Positions 50,372 through 59,604 of a stretch of DNA of 64,000 nucleotides are shown piece after piece. This DNA is from Ilumatobacteraceae bacterium (GTDB taxonomy: Bacteria; Actinomycetota; Acidimicrobiia; Acidimicrobiales; Ilumatobacteraceae): assembly GCA_024643255.1 (NCBI GenBank), contig JAHENF010000003.1, forward strand, positions 38,255 to 102,254, in the 5' to 3' direction. The notes under the pieces were generated by a model that was given only the letters and a program-made list of their open reading frames with translations, did not search any database and had not been told where the DNA came from. Both the position numbers and the translations under genes were made by a program. How positions within the stretch are numbered: the stretch's first letter is position 1; the number at the start of each line of letters is the position of its first letter.

Positions 50372-51370
50372 GTGGTCGACCGGAACCTGCAACGGGCCCA
50401 ACGGGTCGCCGGCGCCGCCGAGGACGCCGTGCGTCGCGCGGCCATGCCGCTGCGCAACTTCGGGTTCCCGTACCGCACACCCACCGTGCCTCGCGGCGTC
50501 GAGGTGCCGCCTGAGGTGTCGGGGCTCGGCGCCCACTACGACACGGAGTGGGCGCGTCGCCCCTTGGCGTCGTCGGTGCGCACCATGATCATCGAAGGCC
50601 CGATCCGTCTGACGGCGCGAGTGCTCACCTCGCCGGAGATCGTCGGGACCGACCGGCTCGCCGACCTCACCTCGCTCGACGATCCGCCGCCGGTCATCTT
50701 CGCCCCGAACCACCACAGCCACCTCGACACCGGGTTGATGATCCGCTCGGTGCCGTTGGCCTGGCGGCACAAGCTGGTGGTTGCCGCAGCTGCCGACTAC
50801 TTCTTCGACAAGAAGTGGAAGGCGGCGCTCTCGGCGTTGTCGCTGAACGCGATCCCAATCGACCGCGAGGTCACCGGGCGGACGTCGTCGGACCTGGTCA
50901 AGAGCCTGATCGACGACGGCTACAGCCTGGTGATCTACCCGGAGGGCGGACGGTCTCCCGACGGTTGGGGCCAGGACTTCAAGGGCGGTGCCGCCTACCT
51001 CTCCGCCCGCACCGGTGCACCGGTGGTACCCGTGTTCATCGACGGCACCGGAGCGATCTTCGGCAAGGGCATGAAGCGGCCGAAGCCGGGGCGTACGAAG
51101 GTCGTCTTCGGTGCGGCGCTGCGAGCGGACGAGGGAGAGTCGACTCGTCGTTTCAACGCCCGCATCCAGGCTGCCGTGACGACCCTCGGCGACGAGGCGA
51201 TCACCGACTTCTGGACAGCCCGCCAGCGCGCCGCGACCGGCACCAATCCGCCCTTGACCGGGCCGGAGCACACGGGTTGGCGACGCGACTGGGCGCTGGC
51301 CGAGCGCCGCAAGCTCGGCACCGCCGGGCTCAGGCGCCGCCAGCAGCGGCGCTGGCCAGACCTGGGCTGA
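50372..51370 (+). CDS. 1-acyl-glycerol-3-phosphate acyltransferase-like (PlsC family)
   Basis: A 332-residue membrane-associated acyltransferase. The catalytic HX4D motif is NHHSHLD, followed by the acceptor motif VIYPEGGRS, with LNAIPIDRE and AYLSARTGAPVVPVFI typical of PlsC domains. It moves an acyl group from acyl-CoA or ACP to a glycerol-phosphate-like acceptor. Basic C-terminal tail (RRKLGTAGLRRRQQRRW). It follows the LarA-like gene by 7 bp and is the last gene of the operon, suggesting that the pathway ends in a lipid. Confidence 0.9.
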   Translation: MVDRNLQRAQRVAGAAEDAVRRAAMPLRNFGFPYRTPTVPRGVEVPPEVSGLGAHYDTEWARRPLASSVRTMIIEGPIRLTARVLTSPEIVGTDRLADLTSLDDPPPVIFAPNHHSHLDTGLMIRSVPLAWRHKLVVAAAADYFFDKKWKAALSALSLNAIPIDREVTGRTSSDLVKSLIDDGYSLVIYPEGGRSPDGWGQDFKGGAAYLSARTGAPVVPVFIDGTGAIFGKGMKRPKPGRTKVVFGAALRADEGESTRRFNARIQAAVTTLGDEAITDFWTARQRAATGTNPPLTGPEHTGWRRDWALAERRKLGTAGLRRRQQRRWPDLG

Positions 51371-51408
51371 GCGATACGCGCCACACCGCGGCGAATACGA
51401 TGTGCATC

Positions 51409-53544
51409 GTGACCGCACCGACGCTGCCCGCTCGAACTCCGGGCCGCATTCCGCTGCGACGCCACGTGATCGAGTTCGCGATCACCGCCGCGAGCTTCTG
51501 GCTCGTCGCGTGGATCATGCCGAGCATCTCGATCCGCGACGGGGGCACTGCGCTGGTCGCTGCCGCACTCCTTTCGGTCCTCAACGCGGTGCTCTGGCCG
51601 ATCATCTCGCGGTTCTTCTCCCGCATCATCCTGTGGACAGCCGGGCTCCTCGGCCTCGTCGCCAACGGATTGATCCTGTGGCTCGCGAACGAGCTCCTCG
51701 ACGGCCTGACGATCGACTCGATGTGGGCCGCCGTCCTCGCTTCGTTCTTCATGACCGTGATCGGCATCGTGCTCAGCACGTGGCTGTCGGTCGACGACGA
51801 CGCGGTGTGGCAACGCCAGACCGTTCGCCGGATGGTGAACCGCCTCGAACCACCGACGCCGACCGACGTCCCCGGCATCCTGTTCCTCCAGATCGACGGG
51901 CTCGCTGAACCAGTGGTCCGACAGGCGATCGCCAACGGGCACGCTCCGACGCTCGCACGATGGGTTCGCGACGGCTCGCATCGCATCACGGGCTGGGAAT
52001 GCGACCTGTCGTCGCAGACCGGTGCCAGCCAGGCCGGGATCCTGCACGGAAACAACCACAACATGCCCGCGTTCCGCTGGTACGACAAGGAGGCCGGCAA
52101 GGTCTTCACGTCGAACCGACCGAAGGACGCCGCCGAAATCGAGGCCCGCCAGTCAGACGGCCACGGGTTGCTCGCCGATGGCGGAGTCTCGCGGTCGAAC
52201 GTGTTCTCCGGCGACAGCGTCGAGTCGGCGATCACGTTCAGCACGCTGCTCGACCGCAGCAAGCACAGCCACAAGACGGCCAACTACTTCCTGTCGGATC
52301 CGTACGCGGTCAGCCGGCTGATCACGCTGACGATCGCCGACGCGTGGCGCGAGATCGTCGACCGTCGCGACACCCGACGGCGCGACGTCGTCCCGCGTCT
52401 CGAGCGGGGCGGCATTTATCCGATCCTGCGAGCGGCGACGACGACCATCCTGCGCGACCTGACGATCTACACGCTGATGAGCGACGTGTACCGCGGCGTG
52501 CCCTCCGCGTACGCCGACTTCGTCGGCTACGACGAGGTGGCCCACCACTCAGGCCTGTTCGCGCCGACGGCACTCGACACGCTGCGCCGACTCGACGCCC
52601 AGCTCGCTCGACTCGAATACGCCATCGCCGAGGCACCGCGGCCATATCACGTCGTGGTGCTCTCCGATCATGGTCAGACCCAGGGATCGACCTTCCTGCA
52701 GCGCTACGACATGACGCTCGAGGATCTCGTCGACTCGCTGATCGACAGCGATATCGACATCGCCGTTCCGGAGATGTCGTCGGAGGGCTGGGGCAACCTC
52801 AACGGTGCGCTCACCGAGGCCGTGCGCGACAAGGACAGCCGGGTCGGCAAGCTCCTCGCCACGGTCACCCGCAACCGCATGGTCGACGGTGACGTCGTGC
52901 TCGGCCCGGCCCACGACGACGAACTCGCTGCGTCGACGGGCACCGACGAGGCGTCCAAGGCCGATGTCGTCGTGCTCGCGTCCGGCAACCTCGGCCTGGT
53001 GTCGTTCACGGACATCGAGGGACGAGCAACGATCGAGCAGTTGGCCACGCGCTTCCCGGGCCTGGTCGCCGGCCTCGCCGAGCACCCGGGCATCGGCTTC
53101 GTGCTCGTGCGCTCCGAGGCACTCGGCGGGCTCGTGATCGGTGGACGGGGAATCCACTACCTGTCCGACGATCACGTCGAGGGCGACGATCCCCTGGCCG
53201 GGTTCGGGCCGAATGCGGCCGACCACCTGCGCCGCACCGATTCGTTCACCAACGCCCCCGACATTTTGGTCAACAGCTTCTACGACCCTCACGCCGACGA
53301 GGGCGCCGCGTTCGAGGAACTGATCGGCTTCCACGGTGGCATGGGCGGCAACCAGACCCACCCGTTCCTGTTGTTCCCGGCAGGATTCGAACTGCCCGAC
53401 GAACCGATCGTCGGCGCCGCGACGGTCCACCACTTGTTCAAGCGCTGGATGGCCACGATCAACGACGGAACTGCGGCAGCCCCGTGGACCGTTCCCGAGC
53501 GGCCCGCATCCGCCCCGATCCCCGAGATCGCCACCGACGGCTGA
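51409..53544 (+). CDS. Holin-like membrane domain fused to alkaline-phosphatase-superfamily phosphodiesterase
   Basis: A 711-residue membrane protein. Residues about 10-125 form four transmembrane helices of the same type as the small protein at 14890-15273. The rest is a type I phosphodiesterase/nucleotide pyrophosphatase domain: FLQIDGLAEPV (first metal Asp), SSQTGASQAGI (nucleophile Thr region), DEVAHHSG and LSDHGQTQGS (metal ligands), and GGMGGNQTHPFLLFP at the C-terminus. Likely cleaves a phosphodiester or phosphate group. GTG at 51409 is favoured since TACGAT ends 7 nt upstream; ATG at 51400 is the alternative. Confidence 0.82.
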   Translation: MTAPTLPARTPGRIPLRRHVIEFAITAASFWLVAWIMPSISIRDGGTALVAAALLSVLNAVLWPIISRFFSRIILWTAGLLGLVANGLILWLANELLDGLTIDSMWAAVLASFFMTVIGIVLSTWLSVDDDAVWQRQTVRRMVNRLEPPTPTDVPGILFLQIDGLAEPVVRQAIANGHAPTLARWVRDGSHRITGWECDLSSQTGASQAGILHGNNHNMPAFRWYDKEAGKVFTSNRPKDAAEIEARQSDGHGLLADGGVSRSNVFSGDSVESAITFSTLLDRSKHSHKTANYFLSDPYAVSRLITLTIADAWREIVDRRDTRRRDVVPRLERGGIYPILRAATTTILRDLTIYTLMSDVYRGVPSAYADFVGYDEVAHHSGLFAPTALDTLRRLDAQLARLEYAIAEAPRPYHVVVLSDHGQTQGSTFLQRYDMTLEDLVDSLIDSDIDIAVPEMSSEGWGNLNGALTEAVRDKDSRVGKLLATVTRNRMVDGDVVLGPAHDDELAASTGTDEASKADVVVLASGNLGLVSFTDIEGRATIEQLATRFPGLVAGLAEHPGIGFVLVRSEALGGLVIGGRGIHYLSDDHVEGDDPLAGFGPNAADHLRRTDSFTNAPDILVNSFYDPHADEGAAFEELIGFHGGMGGNQTHPFLLFPAGFELPDEPIVGAATVHHLFKRWMATINDGTAAAPWTVPERPASAPIPEIATDG

Positions 53545-53549
53545 GCATC

Positions 53550-54302
53550 GTGGAGCTCACCTGGGTCGGCCACGCCACGATGCTGATCGACGTCGACGGT
53601 TACCGGGTGCTCACCGATCCGTTGTTGACCAAGCGGGTCGCCCATCTGCGGCGCCGCCGCCCGGATCCGGTGCCGGAGTCGTTCGACGTCGATCTGGTAC
53701 TGCTGTCGCACGTCCACCTCGACCACGTGCACCTTCCATCGCTCAGACGTCTGCGGCCGACCGCGCGCGTGCTCACGCCGGTTGGTTCGGGACGGCTGTT
53801 GCGCAAGGCCGGCTTCGCCAACGTGACCGAGATCTCCGTCGGAGACCGTGTCGAGTCCGGACCTGTCGTGGTCGACGTCGTACCGGCAGCCCACAAGCGC
53901 GGTCGGGGTCCCCACTCGCGCGTCAGCGCCGACCCCGTCGGGTTCATCGTCGCCGGCGCCGGGCGGCGGATCTACTTCCCCGGCGACACCGACCTGTTCG
54001 ACGCGATGGCCGACTTCGGCGACATCGACGTTGCGCTCCTGCCGATCTGGGGCTGGGGGTCCACGCTCGGTGAAGGCCATCTCGATCCTCGACGCGCCGC
54101 CGCAGCGACAGGTCTGATCAAGCCGGGTCTCCTCGTGCCCATCCACTGGGGCACCTATGCTCCCGAAGATGGTCGGCGGCGCCTCCCCCGATGGTTCGAC
54201 ACCCCGCCGACCGACCTGCGCAGAGAACTCGAGTCGATCGACGAACTGCATCGACTCGGTCTCGTCGAACCCGGCGAGTCGATCACGGTGACGAGCCGAT
54301 GA
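53550..54302 (+). CDS. MBL-fold metallo-hydrolase (UlaG/L-ascorbate-6-P lactonase-like)
   Basis: A 250-residue metallo-beta-lactamase-fold protein. It opens LTWVGHATMLIDVDGYRVLTDP, typical of the UlaG/NAPE-PLD-like group, and has the metal motif SHVHLDH, then PAAHKRG, FPGDTD and VPIHWGTYAP. The relation to N-acyl-phosphatidylethanolamine phospholipase D and a lipid-like neighbour set is suggestive but not conclusive. GTG at 53550 begins 5 bp after the upstream stop, and the gene overlaps the next by 4 bp, so translation is coupled. Confidence 0.87.
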   Translation: MELTWVGHATMLIDVDGYRVLTDPLLTKRVAHLRRRRPDPVPESFDVDLVLLSHVHLDHVHLPSLRRLRPTARVLTPVGSGRLLRKAGFANVTEISVGDRVESGPVVVDVVPAAHKRGRGPHSRVSADPVGFIVAGAGRRIYFPGDTDLFDAMADFGDIDVALLPIWGWGSTLGEGHLDPRRAAAATGLIKPGLLVPIHWGTYAPEDGRRRLPRWFDTPPTDLRRELESIDELHRLGLVEPGESITVTSR

Positions 54303-55285
54303 TCAGCCGCCGACTCGTCGCCCTCGGGGTCGTCGCCGCCGCGACCGTGGCCGCGTGCACGACCGAGCAGTCGTCGAACCCTGCGCCCACGCTGACATCG
54401 ACCACGTCGACGACGAGCACCACGACCACGACGACGTCCACCACGACGACGCTGCCGCCCAAACCGACCACGACCGTTGCCCAGTCGACCACGTCCCTGC
54501 CGAGCGGTCCCGCCGACGTGGAGGTGCCCCTCTTGATCGGCGGCGCGCAGGGCGGGTGGCTCTCCCTCGGTGCCTGGCGGTTCGACGCGTGGGCCGAAGC
54601 GGTCGACAACGCCGGCGATCCTGTGACACCGACGATCGGACCGGGGACAGCCGTCACCGTGTCGAACCTCGGGCCCGACAAGAGGGGCAAACTCGGCACC
54701 TACACCGACGCCTGTGGGATCGACGGCCGCACGGGCCCGACGATCGACGTGACCGTCCCTGCTCCCGATCCGCCCTCGTTCGGCTATGGCGCAGTCGCGC
54801 TGCCGACTCCGTCGTGGGATCTCGAACCCCGCCCGATCGCGGTGCTCGCCAAGGGGCCGGCGGCCTACGAGCAACTCGGCGCCGACGCGTTCAGTCGCGA
54901 TCCCGTCGACGGGACGCAGGGCACGGTCACGCAACTCGTGGTGACCGATCTCGACGGCGACGGCGACGACGAAGCGGTCGTCGTGTACGAGCACATCCAG
55001 AACTCGATCCGAGGTGCTCCTGGCGACTTCGCTGCGGTGCTCCTCGTCGACGCGACGACGCGCACCTCATCGACGGTGCTGAAGTCGTTCGTCGACCGGA
55101 ATCTCGGCGCCAACAGCCTCCCGCTGATCGAACGGTTCAGGGTCGTCGATGTCGCCGACTACAACGGCGATGGTCGGATGGAGGTGGCCGTCCACTCGTG
55201 GTACTACGAGGGCGCCTCGGTGACCGTGTTCGAGTACGACGGCTCCGAACTCACCCAGGTCCTGTCGACAGGCTGCGGCGCCTGA
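54299..55285 (+). CDS. Lipoprotein with Thr-rich linker and FG-GAP-like repeats
   Basis: A 328-residue exported lipoprotein. The signal MISRRLVALGVVAAATVAAC ends with a lipobox (VAAC), Cys20 being the lipid anchor. A Thr/Ser-rich spacer (about 30-70) tethers a globular domain. Two Asp-rich calcium-loop-like motifs, DLDGDGDDE and DYNGDGRME, resemble FG-GAP/VCBS repeats. No enzyme signature. The start overlaps the MBL gene stop by 4 bp. Function unknown; a surface-binding protein is a fair guess. Confidence 0.75.
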   Translation: MISRRLVALGVVAAATVAACTTEQSSNPAPTLTSTTSTTSTTTTTTSTTTTLPPKPTTTVAQSTTSLPSGPADVEVPLLIGGAQGGWLSLGAWRFDAWAEAVDNAGDPVTPTIGPGTAVTVSNLGPDKRGKLGTYTDACGIDGRTGPTIDVTVPAPDPPSFGYGAVALPTPSWDLEPRPIAVLAKGPAAYEQLGADAFSRDPVDGTQGTVTQLVVTDLDGDGDDEAVVVYEHIQNSIRGAPGDFAAVLLVDATTRTSSTVLKSFVDRNLGANSLPLIERFRVVDVADYNGDGRMEVAVHSWYYEGASVTVFEYDGSELTQVLSTGCGA

Positions 55286-55291
55286 ACGCGC

Positions 55292-57154
55292 CTACCAGGT
55301 GTCGATGTTGGCTCGGCGGGGTGCAGCGAAGGGGTCGATCGCGGTCCGATGGGTCTCCGGTGCCGCGTCGAACAAGGTGCTGATCCACCGACGCGTTTCG
55401 GCCGGGTCGATCACGTCGTCGATCTCGAAGTGGGTCGCAACGCTCACCGCTTTGCCGTGTTCGTACAGGCGGTCGACCATCTCGCGGAAGAGAACCTCCC
55501 GTTCGGCATCATCGGTCACGGCGTCGAGCTCCTTGCGATAGCCCAACCGCACCGCACCCTCCAGTCCCATGCCACCGAACTCGCCGGTCGGCCAGGCCAG
55601 ACACGCCAGTGGCGCCTTGGTGGTGCCGCCCATCATCGCCTGGGCACCGAGGCCGTAGGACTTGCGCGTCACGACCGACACCATCGGCACCGACAGGTTC
55701 GCACCGACGACGAACAGACGGCTGCAGTGCCGAACGAGCGCCGTCGCCTCGACGTCGGGTCCGACCATCATCCCCGGCGTGTCGACCAGTGTGACGACCG
55801 GGAGCCCGAAGGCGTCGCAGAGCTGCAGGAAGCGGGCTGCCTTGTCGGCACCGTCGGAGTCGATCGCTCCGGCGAGATGGCCGGGGTTGTTCGCCACCAC
55901 ACCGACCGGTCGGCCTTCGAGTCGTGCGAGCGCCGTGACCATCCCGATGCCGAAGTCCCGGCGGAGCTCGAGGACCGAACCGACGTCGAACAGGCCCTCG
56001 ATCGCGGTCCGGATGTCGTAGGCGCGCAGTCGATCGACGGGCACCACGTCGCGCAGCGCGGTCTGGTCGGGTGCCTCCCAGTCGGTCGTGCGGCCCTGGA
56101 AGTACGAGACGTACTGCTTGGCGACCTGTACCGCCTCGGCTTCATCGGCGACGACGACGTCGACCACGCCGTTCGCCCGCTGGACCTCGATCGGGCCGAT
56201 GGCCGTCGGCTCGAAGACACCGAGCCCTCCGCCCTCGATCATCGCCGGCCCGCCCATACCGATGTTCGAGTCGACCGTCGCGATCACCACGTCGCAGCAC
56301 CCCAGGATCGCAGCGTTGCCGGCGAAGCAGTACCCCGACGCGATGCCGACGAGCGGCACGGTTCCGGACAGCTCGGCGAACCACCGGAAGGCCAGGCAGT
56401 CGAGGCCGCTCACCCCGATGCCGTCGGTGTCGCCGGGACGACCTCCTCCACCCTCGGTGAAGAACACGATTGGGATCCGGAGCTGCTCGGCCACCTCGAA
56501 CAGGCGGTCCTTCTTGCGATGGTTCTGTGTGCCCTGCGTGCCCGCCAGCACCGTGTAGTCGTACGACACCGCTACGCACTTGGTGGTTCGACTCGAGCCC
56601 GACGATGAGAACAGCTCGACATTGACGTCGCCGATCCCTCCGACGAGGCCGTCGCCGGGGGTCGACGCGATCAGGTCGTCGACCGAACGTCGGCGACGCT
56701 GGGCCGCGATCACGAGCGGGCCGTACTCGACGAACGAGCCGGGATCGACGAGGTCGGCGACGTTCTCGCGGGCGGTGCGATGATTGCGACTGCGTCGGCG
56801 GGCGACCGCGTCGGGTCGTTGCTCGTCGAGGCCGACGAGATGGCGCTCGAGCACCTCGCGCAGATCGTCGCGTTCGAGACCGACCGGACCGCTCGACGTC
56901 GGTGCGGCGACCTGGTCGTCGTCGGTGACCACTTCGCGCACCTCGACGAGCACCTGACCTGCCGCGACGGCCTCGCCGTCGGCGATCATCACGACCTCGA
57001 CCACACCGCCCACCGGCGAGGTGATCTCGTGATGCATCTTCATCGACTCGACCAGCGCGAGCACTTGGCCGGAGCGCACCACCGAGCCGACCTCGACGAA
57101 CACCCCGACGATCGTTCCCTGCAGTTCCGAACCGACCGCGACCGCCGAACTCAC
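55292..57154 (-). CDS. Biotin-carrier domain fused to acyl-CoA carboxyltransferase
   Basis: A 620-residue fusion: an N-terminal biotinyl domain with Lys39 in ESMKMHHE (about 5-75), then two carboxyltransferase halves (DGLVGGIGDVNVELFSSSGS, ASGYCFAGNAAILGCCDVV, VDTPGMMVGPDVEATALVRH, FGGMGLEGAVRLGYRKEL). There is no biotin carboxylase domain, so a separate subunit must carboxylate the biotin. BCCP before CT is an unusual order. Acyl specificity unknown. GTG at 57154 lies 1 bp after the ClC stop, giving a two-gene operon. Confidence 0.85.
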   Translation of the reverse strand: MSSAVAVGSELQGTIVGVFVEVGSVVRSGQVLALVESMKMHHEITSPVGGVVEVVMIADGEAVAAGQVLVEVREVVTDDDQVAAPTSSGPVGLERDDLREVLERHLVGLDEQRPDAVARRRSRNHRTARENVADLVDPGSFVEYGPLVIAAQRRRRSVDDLIASTPGDGLVGGIGDVNVELFSSSGSSRTTKCVAVSYDYTVLAGTQGTQNHRKKDRLFEVAEQLRIPIVFFTEGGGGRPGDTDGIGVSGLDCLAFRWFAELSGTVPLVGIASGYCFAGNAAILGCCDVVIATVDSNIGMGGPAMIEGGGLGVFEPTAIGPIEVQRANGVVDVVVADEAEAVQVAKQYVSYFQGRTTDWEAPDQTALRDVVPVDRLRAYDIRTAIEGLFDVGSVLELRRDFGIGMVTALARLEGRPVGVVANNPGHLAGAIDSDGADKAARFLQLCDAFGLPVVTLVDTPGMMVGPDVEATALVRHCSRLFVVGANLSVPMVSVVTRKSYGLGAQAMMGGTTKAPLACLAWPTGEFGGMGLEGAVRLGYRKELDAVTDDAEREVLFREMVDRLYEHGKAVSVATHFEIDDVIDPAETRRWISTLFDAAPETHRTAIDPFAAPRRANIDTW

Positions 57155-57155
57155 C

Positions 57156-58460
57156 TCAGCTGGTTCCCTCAGGCGAACGCTGGAAGGTGGTGATCGACTG
57201 TTGACCCATCACCAACTCCGCAGCCACCGCCGCGAACAGGGCCGGCACGATGAAGCCTGGCTGTCCCGTCGCCTCGGCGACGAACATCACGGCAGCGAGC
57301 GGAACGCGGTACCCCGCGCCGAGGAACGCAGCCATGCCCAGGAGCACGTAGAGCGTCGGATTGAGCGGGTTGACGATGTCTCCCACACCGCGCCCGACGA
57401 TGGCCCCGCCGACGACGAGGGGGATGAACAGTCCGCCGACGCCACCCCCGGCGAGCGTGGTCGCCGTGGCGAGACATCGCAGCACGAGCACTGCGGCGAG
57501 CAACCAGATCGTGTGTTCCTGCCCCAGCCACACGATGACGCCGTATCCGGAGCCGATCGTCAGGCTCTCGCCCGTGAGCCCGCGGCAGATCACGAACAGC
57601 AGCGCCAGCATCACGGTCGACAGCGCGACGCGCAAGCCGATGGGCCGCAGCGTGAAGCCCTTGGCGTAGCGGATCAGCCGCGAGAACATCCGCGCGCCGA
57701 TGGCACAGCAGATCCCGATGAGGATGGCACCGGCGAGATCCTTGTACTCGAACGTGGCGCTGCCGTCGGTCTGGAACGTGAAGATCGGCCGAACGTTGCT
57801 CAACGCGACGAATACGAGGTATCCCGACGCGCTCGCGACGAGGGCAGGCAGCAGCATCCGGCGAGCCATCTGGTCGCGGTACGGCACCTCGAGGGCGAAG
57901 ATGGCGCCGGTCGCAGGCGCCTTGAAGATGGCCGCCACGCCGGCTGCCGCTCCGGCGACGAGCAGCGTGCGGTGATCGGCCCCGCGGAACGCCTTCGGCA
58001 GGCGGCGCTGCATCATGGCGCCGAGCGCGGACCCGCCGTACATCGACGGACCTTCGAGGCCCATCGGCCCACCGAGCCCGAGCGTGGTCACCGCCGCGGC
58101 CATTCGACCCATGAATGCACGCAGCCGAACCGGGTACTCGGGATCGTGGAATGCACGGAGGTATTCGTCGGACGTTCCCGACGATGCGCCGTTGCCCAAC
58201 GTCCGCAGAAGAATCGCGCCCAGCGCCAGTCCGGCGCCTGGAGCGAACGCGCCGACCCACAGCGGAGCTGCGAGCACCCTGTCGTACGACACCTCGACGA
58301 CGACGTACTCGAAGAAGCGGACCATCAGCCCGGTGATCGATCCGGTGATCGCCGCCAACAGCACGACTTCTCGTGAACGGCGGACGAGATCTCGGAACTC
58401 TTCACTCCGGATGTCGAACGACGGTGGGCGCCAACCCAACATCATCTTTCGATCCGACAC
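57156..58460 (-). CDS. ClC-family chloride channel/transporter
   Basis: A 434-residue membrane protein of the ClC family with about 12-14 helices. The filter segments are recognisable: GPMGLEGPSMYGG corresponds to the conserved GxEGP, and GGGVGGLFIPLVVGGAIVG to the GxFxP region. Glu in LEGP aligns with the gating Glu. It could exchange protons for chloride or act as a channel. GTG at 58460 fits TAGACT 8 nt upstream. Downstream is the BCCP-CT gene. Confidence 0.9.
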   Translation of the reverse strand: MSDRKMMLGWRPPSFDIRSEEFRDLVRRSREVVLLAAITGSITGLMVRFFEYVVVEVSYDRVLAAPLWVGAFAPGAGLALGAILLRTLGNGASSGTSDEYLRAFHDPEYPVRLRAFMGRMAAAVTTLGLGGPMGLEGPSMYGGSALGAMMQRRLPKAFRGADHRTLLVAGAAAGVAAIFKAPATGAIFALEVPYRDQMARRMLLPALVASASGYLVFVALSNVRPIFTFQTDGSATFEYKDLAGAILIGICCAIGARMFSRLIRYAKGFTLRPIGLRVALSTVMLALLFVICRGLTGESLTIGSGYGVIVWLGQEHTIWLLAAVLVLRCLATATTLAGGGVGGLFIPLVVGGAIVGRGVGDIVNPLNPTLYVLLGMAAFLGAGYRVPLAAVMFVAEATGQPGFIVPALFAAVAAELVMGQQSITTFQRSPEGTS

Positions 58461-58509
58461 GACGGCCCAGTCTAGACGGTGAGCGCCGACCGTCCGGTAC
58501 TGTCGGTTC

Positions 58510-59604
58510 ATGGCTGTGGCGGTGGTGACGGGGTCGGCGGGTTTGATCGGTTCGCAGGCGGTGCGGCACTTCGCGGCGGCGGGGTTCGATGTGGTCGGTG
58601 TCGACAACGACATGCGGCGGGTGTTCTTCGGTGATGATTCCTCGACGGCGTGGATGGCCACCGAACTGCAACGTGAGCTCGCCGAGCGCTACACACATGC
58701 GAGTGTCGACGTGCGTGATCGTGACGGCATCGACGCGTTGTTCGCCACCTACGGCTCGGACATCTCGTTGGTGATCCACACCGCGGCGCAACCGTCGCAC
58801 GACTGGGCGGCGCGCGAGCCGTTCACCGATTTCGACGTCAACGCGGTCGGCACGCTCAACGTGTTGGAGGCGACCCGGCGGCACTCGCCCGACGCGGTGT
58901 TCATCTTCACCTCGACCAACAAGGTGTACGGCGACACCCCGAACCGGTTGCCGCTGATCGAGCAGGAGACCCGTTGGGAGATCGACCCGACGCACACCTA
59001 TGCCGGCGGCATCCGCGAGGACATGTCGATCGACACGACGCTGCATTCGATCTTCGGGGCCTCGAAGGTCGCTGCCGACGTGATGGTGCAGGAGTACGGC
59101 CGGTACTTCGACATGCAGACCTCGGTGTTCCGCGGTGGCACCCTCACGGGCCCGAACCACTCGGCTGCCGAGCTGCACGGGTTCCTGGCCTATGTGATGC
59201 AGTGCACGATGACCGACACCCCGTACCGGGTGTACGGCTATCAGGGCAAACAGGTCCGCGACGCCATCCATTCGGCCGATCTGATCTCGTGTTTCGACCA
59301 CGTGCAACGCGCCGCTGCGGCCGGGGTGCGCCGCTGCGGCGAGGTGTACAACATCGGCGGCGGACGGTTCTCGAACTGCAGCGTCATCGAAGCGATCTCG
59401 CTGTGCGAGGACATCACCGGGCGCACGCTCGACTGGACCTACGTCGACGAGCACCGTGTCGGTGATCACATCTGGTGGATCGGCGACAACGGCCACTTCG
59501 CGGAGCTGCACCCCGACTGGCAGCTCACCTACGACGTCCCCGCCATCCTCGTCGAGATGCACGACGCCAACCGCGACCGCTGGACCCAGCGAACCGACCG
59601 ATGA
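58510..59604 (+). CDS. NAD-dependent epimerase, CDP-paratose 2-epimerase-like
   Basis: A 364-residue extended SDR. The cofactor motif TGSAGLIGS is at the N-terminus, [16 protein letters not shown] marks the active-site Ser/Thr, and [20 protein letters not shown] carries Phe at the Tyr position of YxxxK, as I recall for CDP-paratose/tyvelose epimerases. [20 protein letters not shown] is also typical of that group. It likely interconverts a CDP- or dTDP-linked deoxysugar for the polysaccharide cluster. TACTGT ends 6 nt before the ATG. It overlaps the glycosyltransferase downstream by 4 bp. Confidence 0.85.
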   Translation: MAVAVVTGSAGLIGSQAVRHFAAAGFDVVGVDNDMRRVFFGDDSSTAWMATELQRELAERYTHASVDVRDRDGIDALFATYGSDISLVIHTAAQPSHDWAAREPFTDFDVNAVGTLNVLEATRRHSPDAVFIFTSTNKVYGDTPNRLPLIEQETRWEIDPTHTYAGGIREDMSIDTTLHSIFGASKVAADVMVQEYGRYFDMQTSVFRGGTLTGPNHSAAELHGFLAYVMQCTMTDTPYRVYGYQGKQVRDAIHSADLISCFDHVQRAAAAGVRRCGEVYNIGGGRFSNCSVIEAISLCEDITGRTLDWTYVDEHRVGDHIWWIGDNGHFAELHPDWQLTYDVPAILVEMHDANRDRWTQRTDR

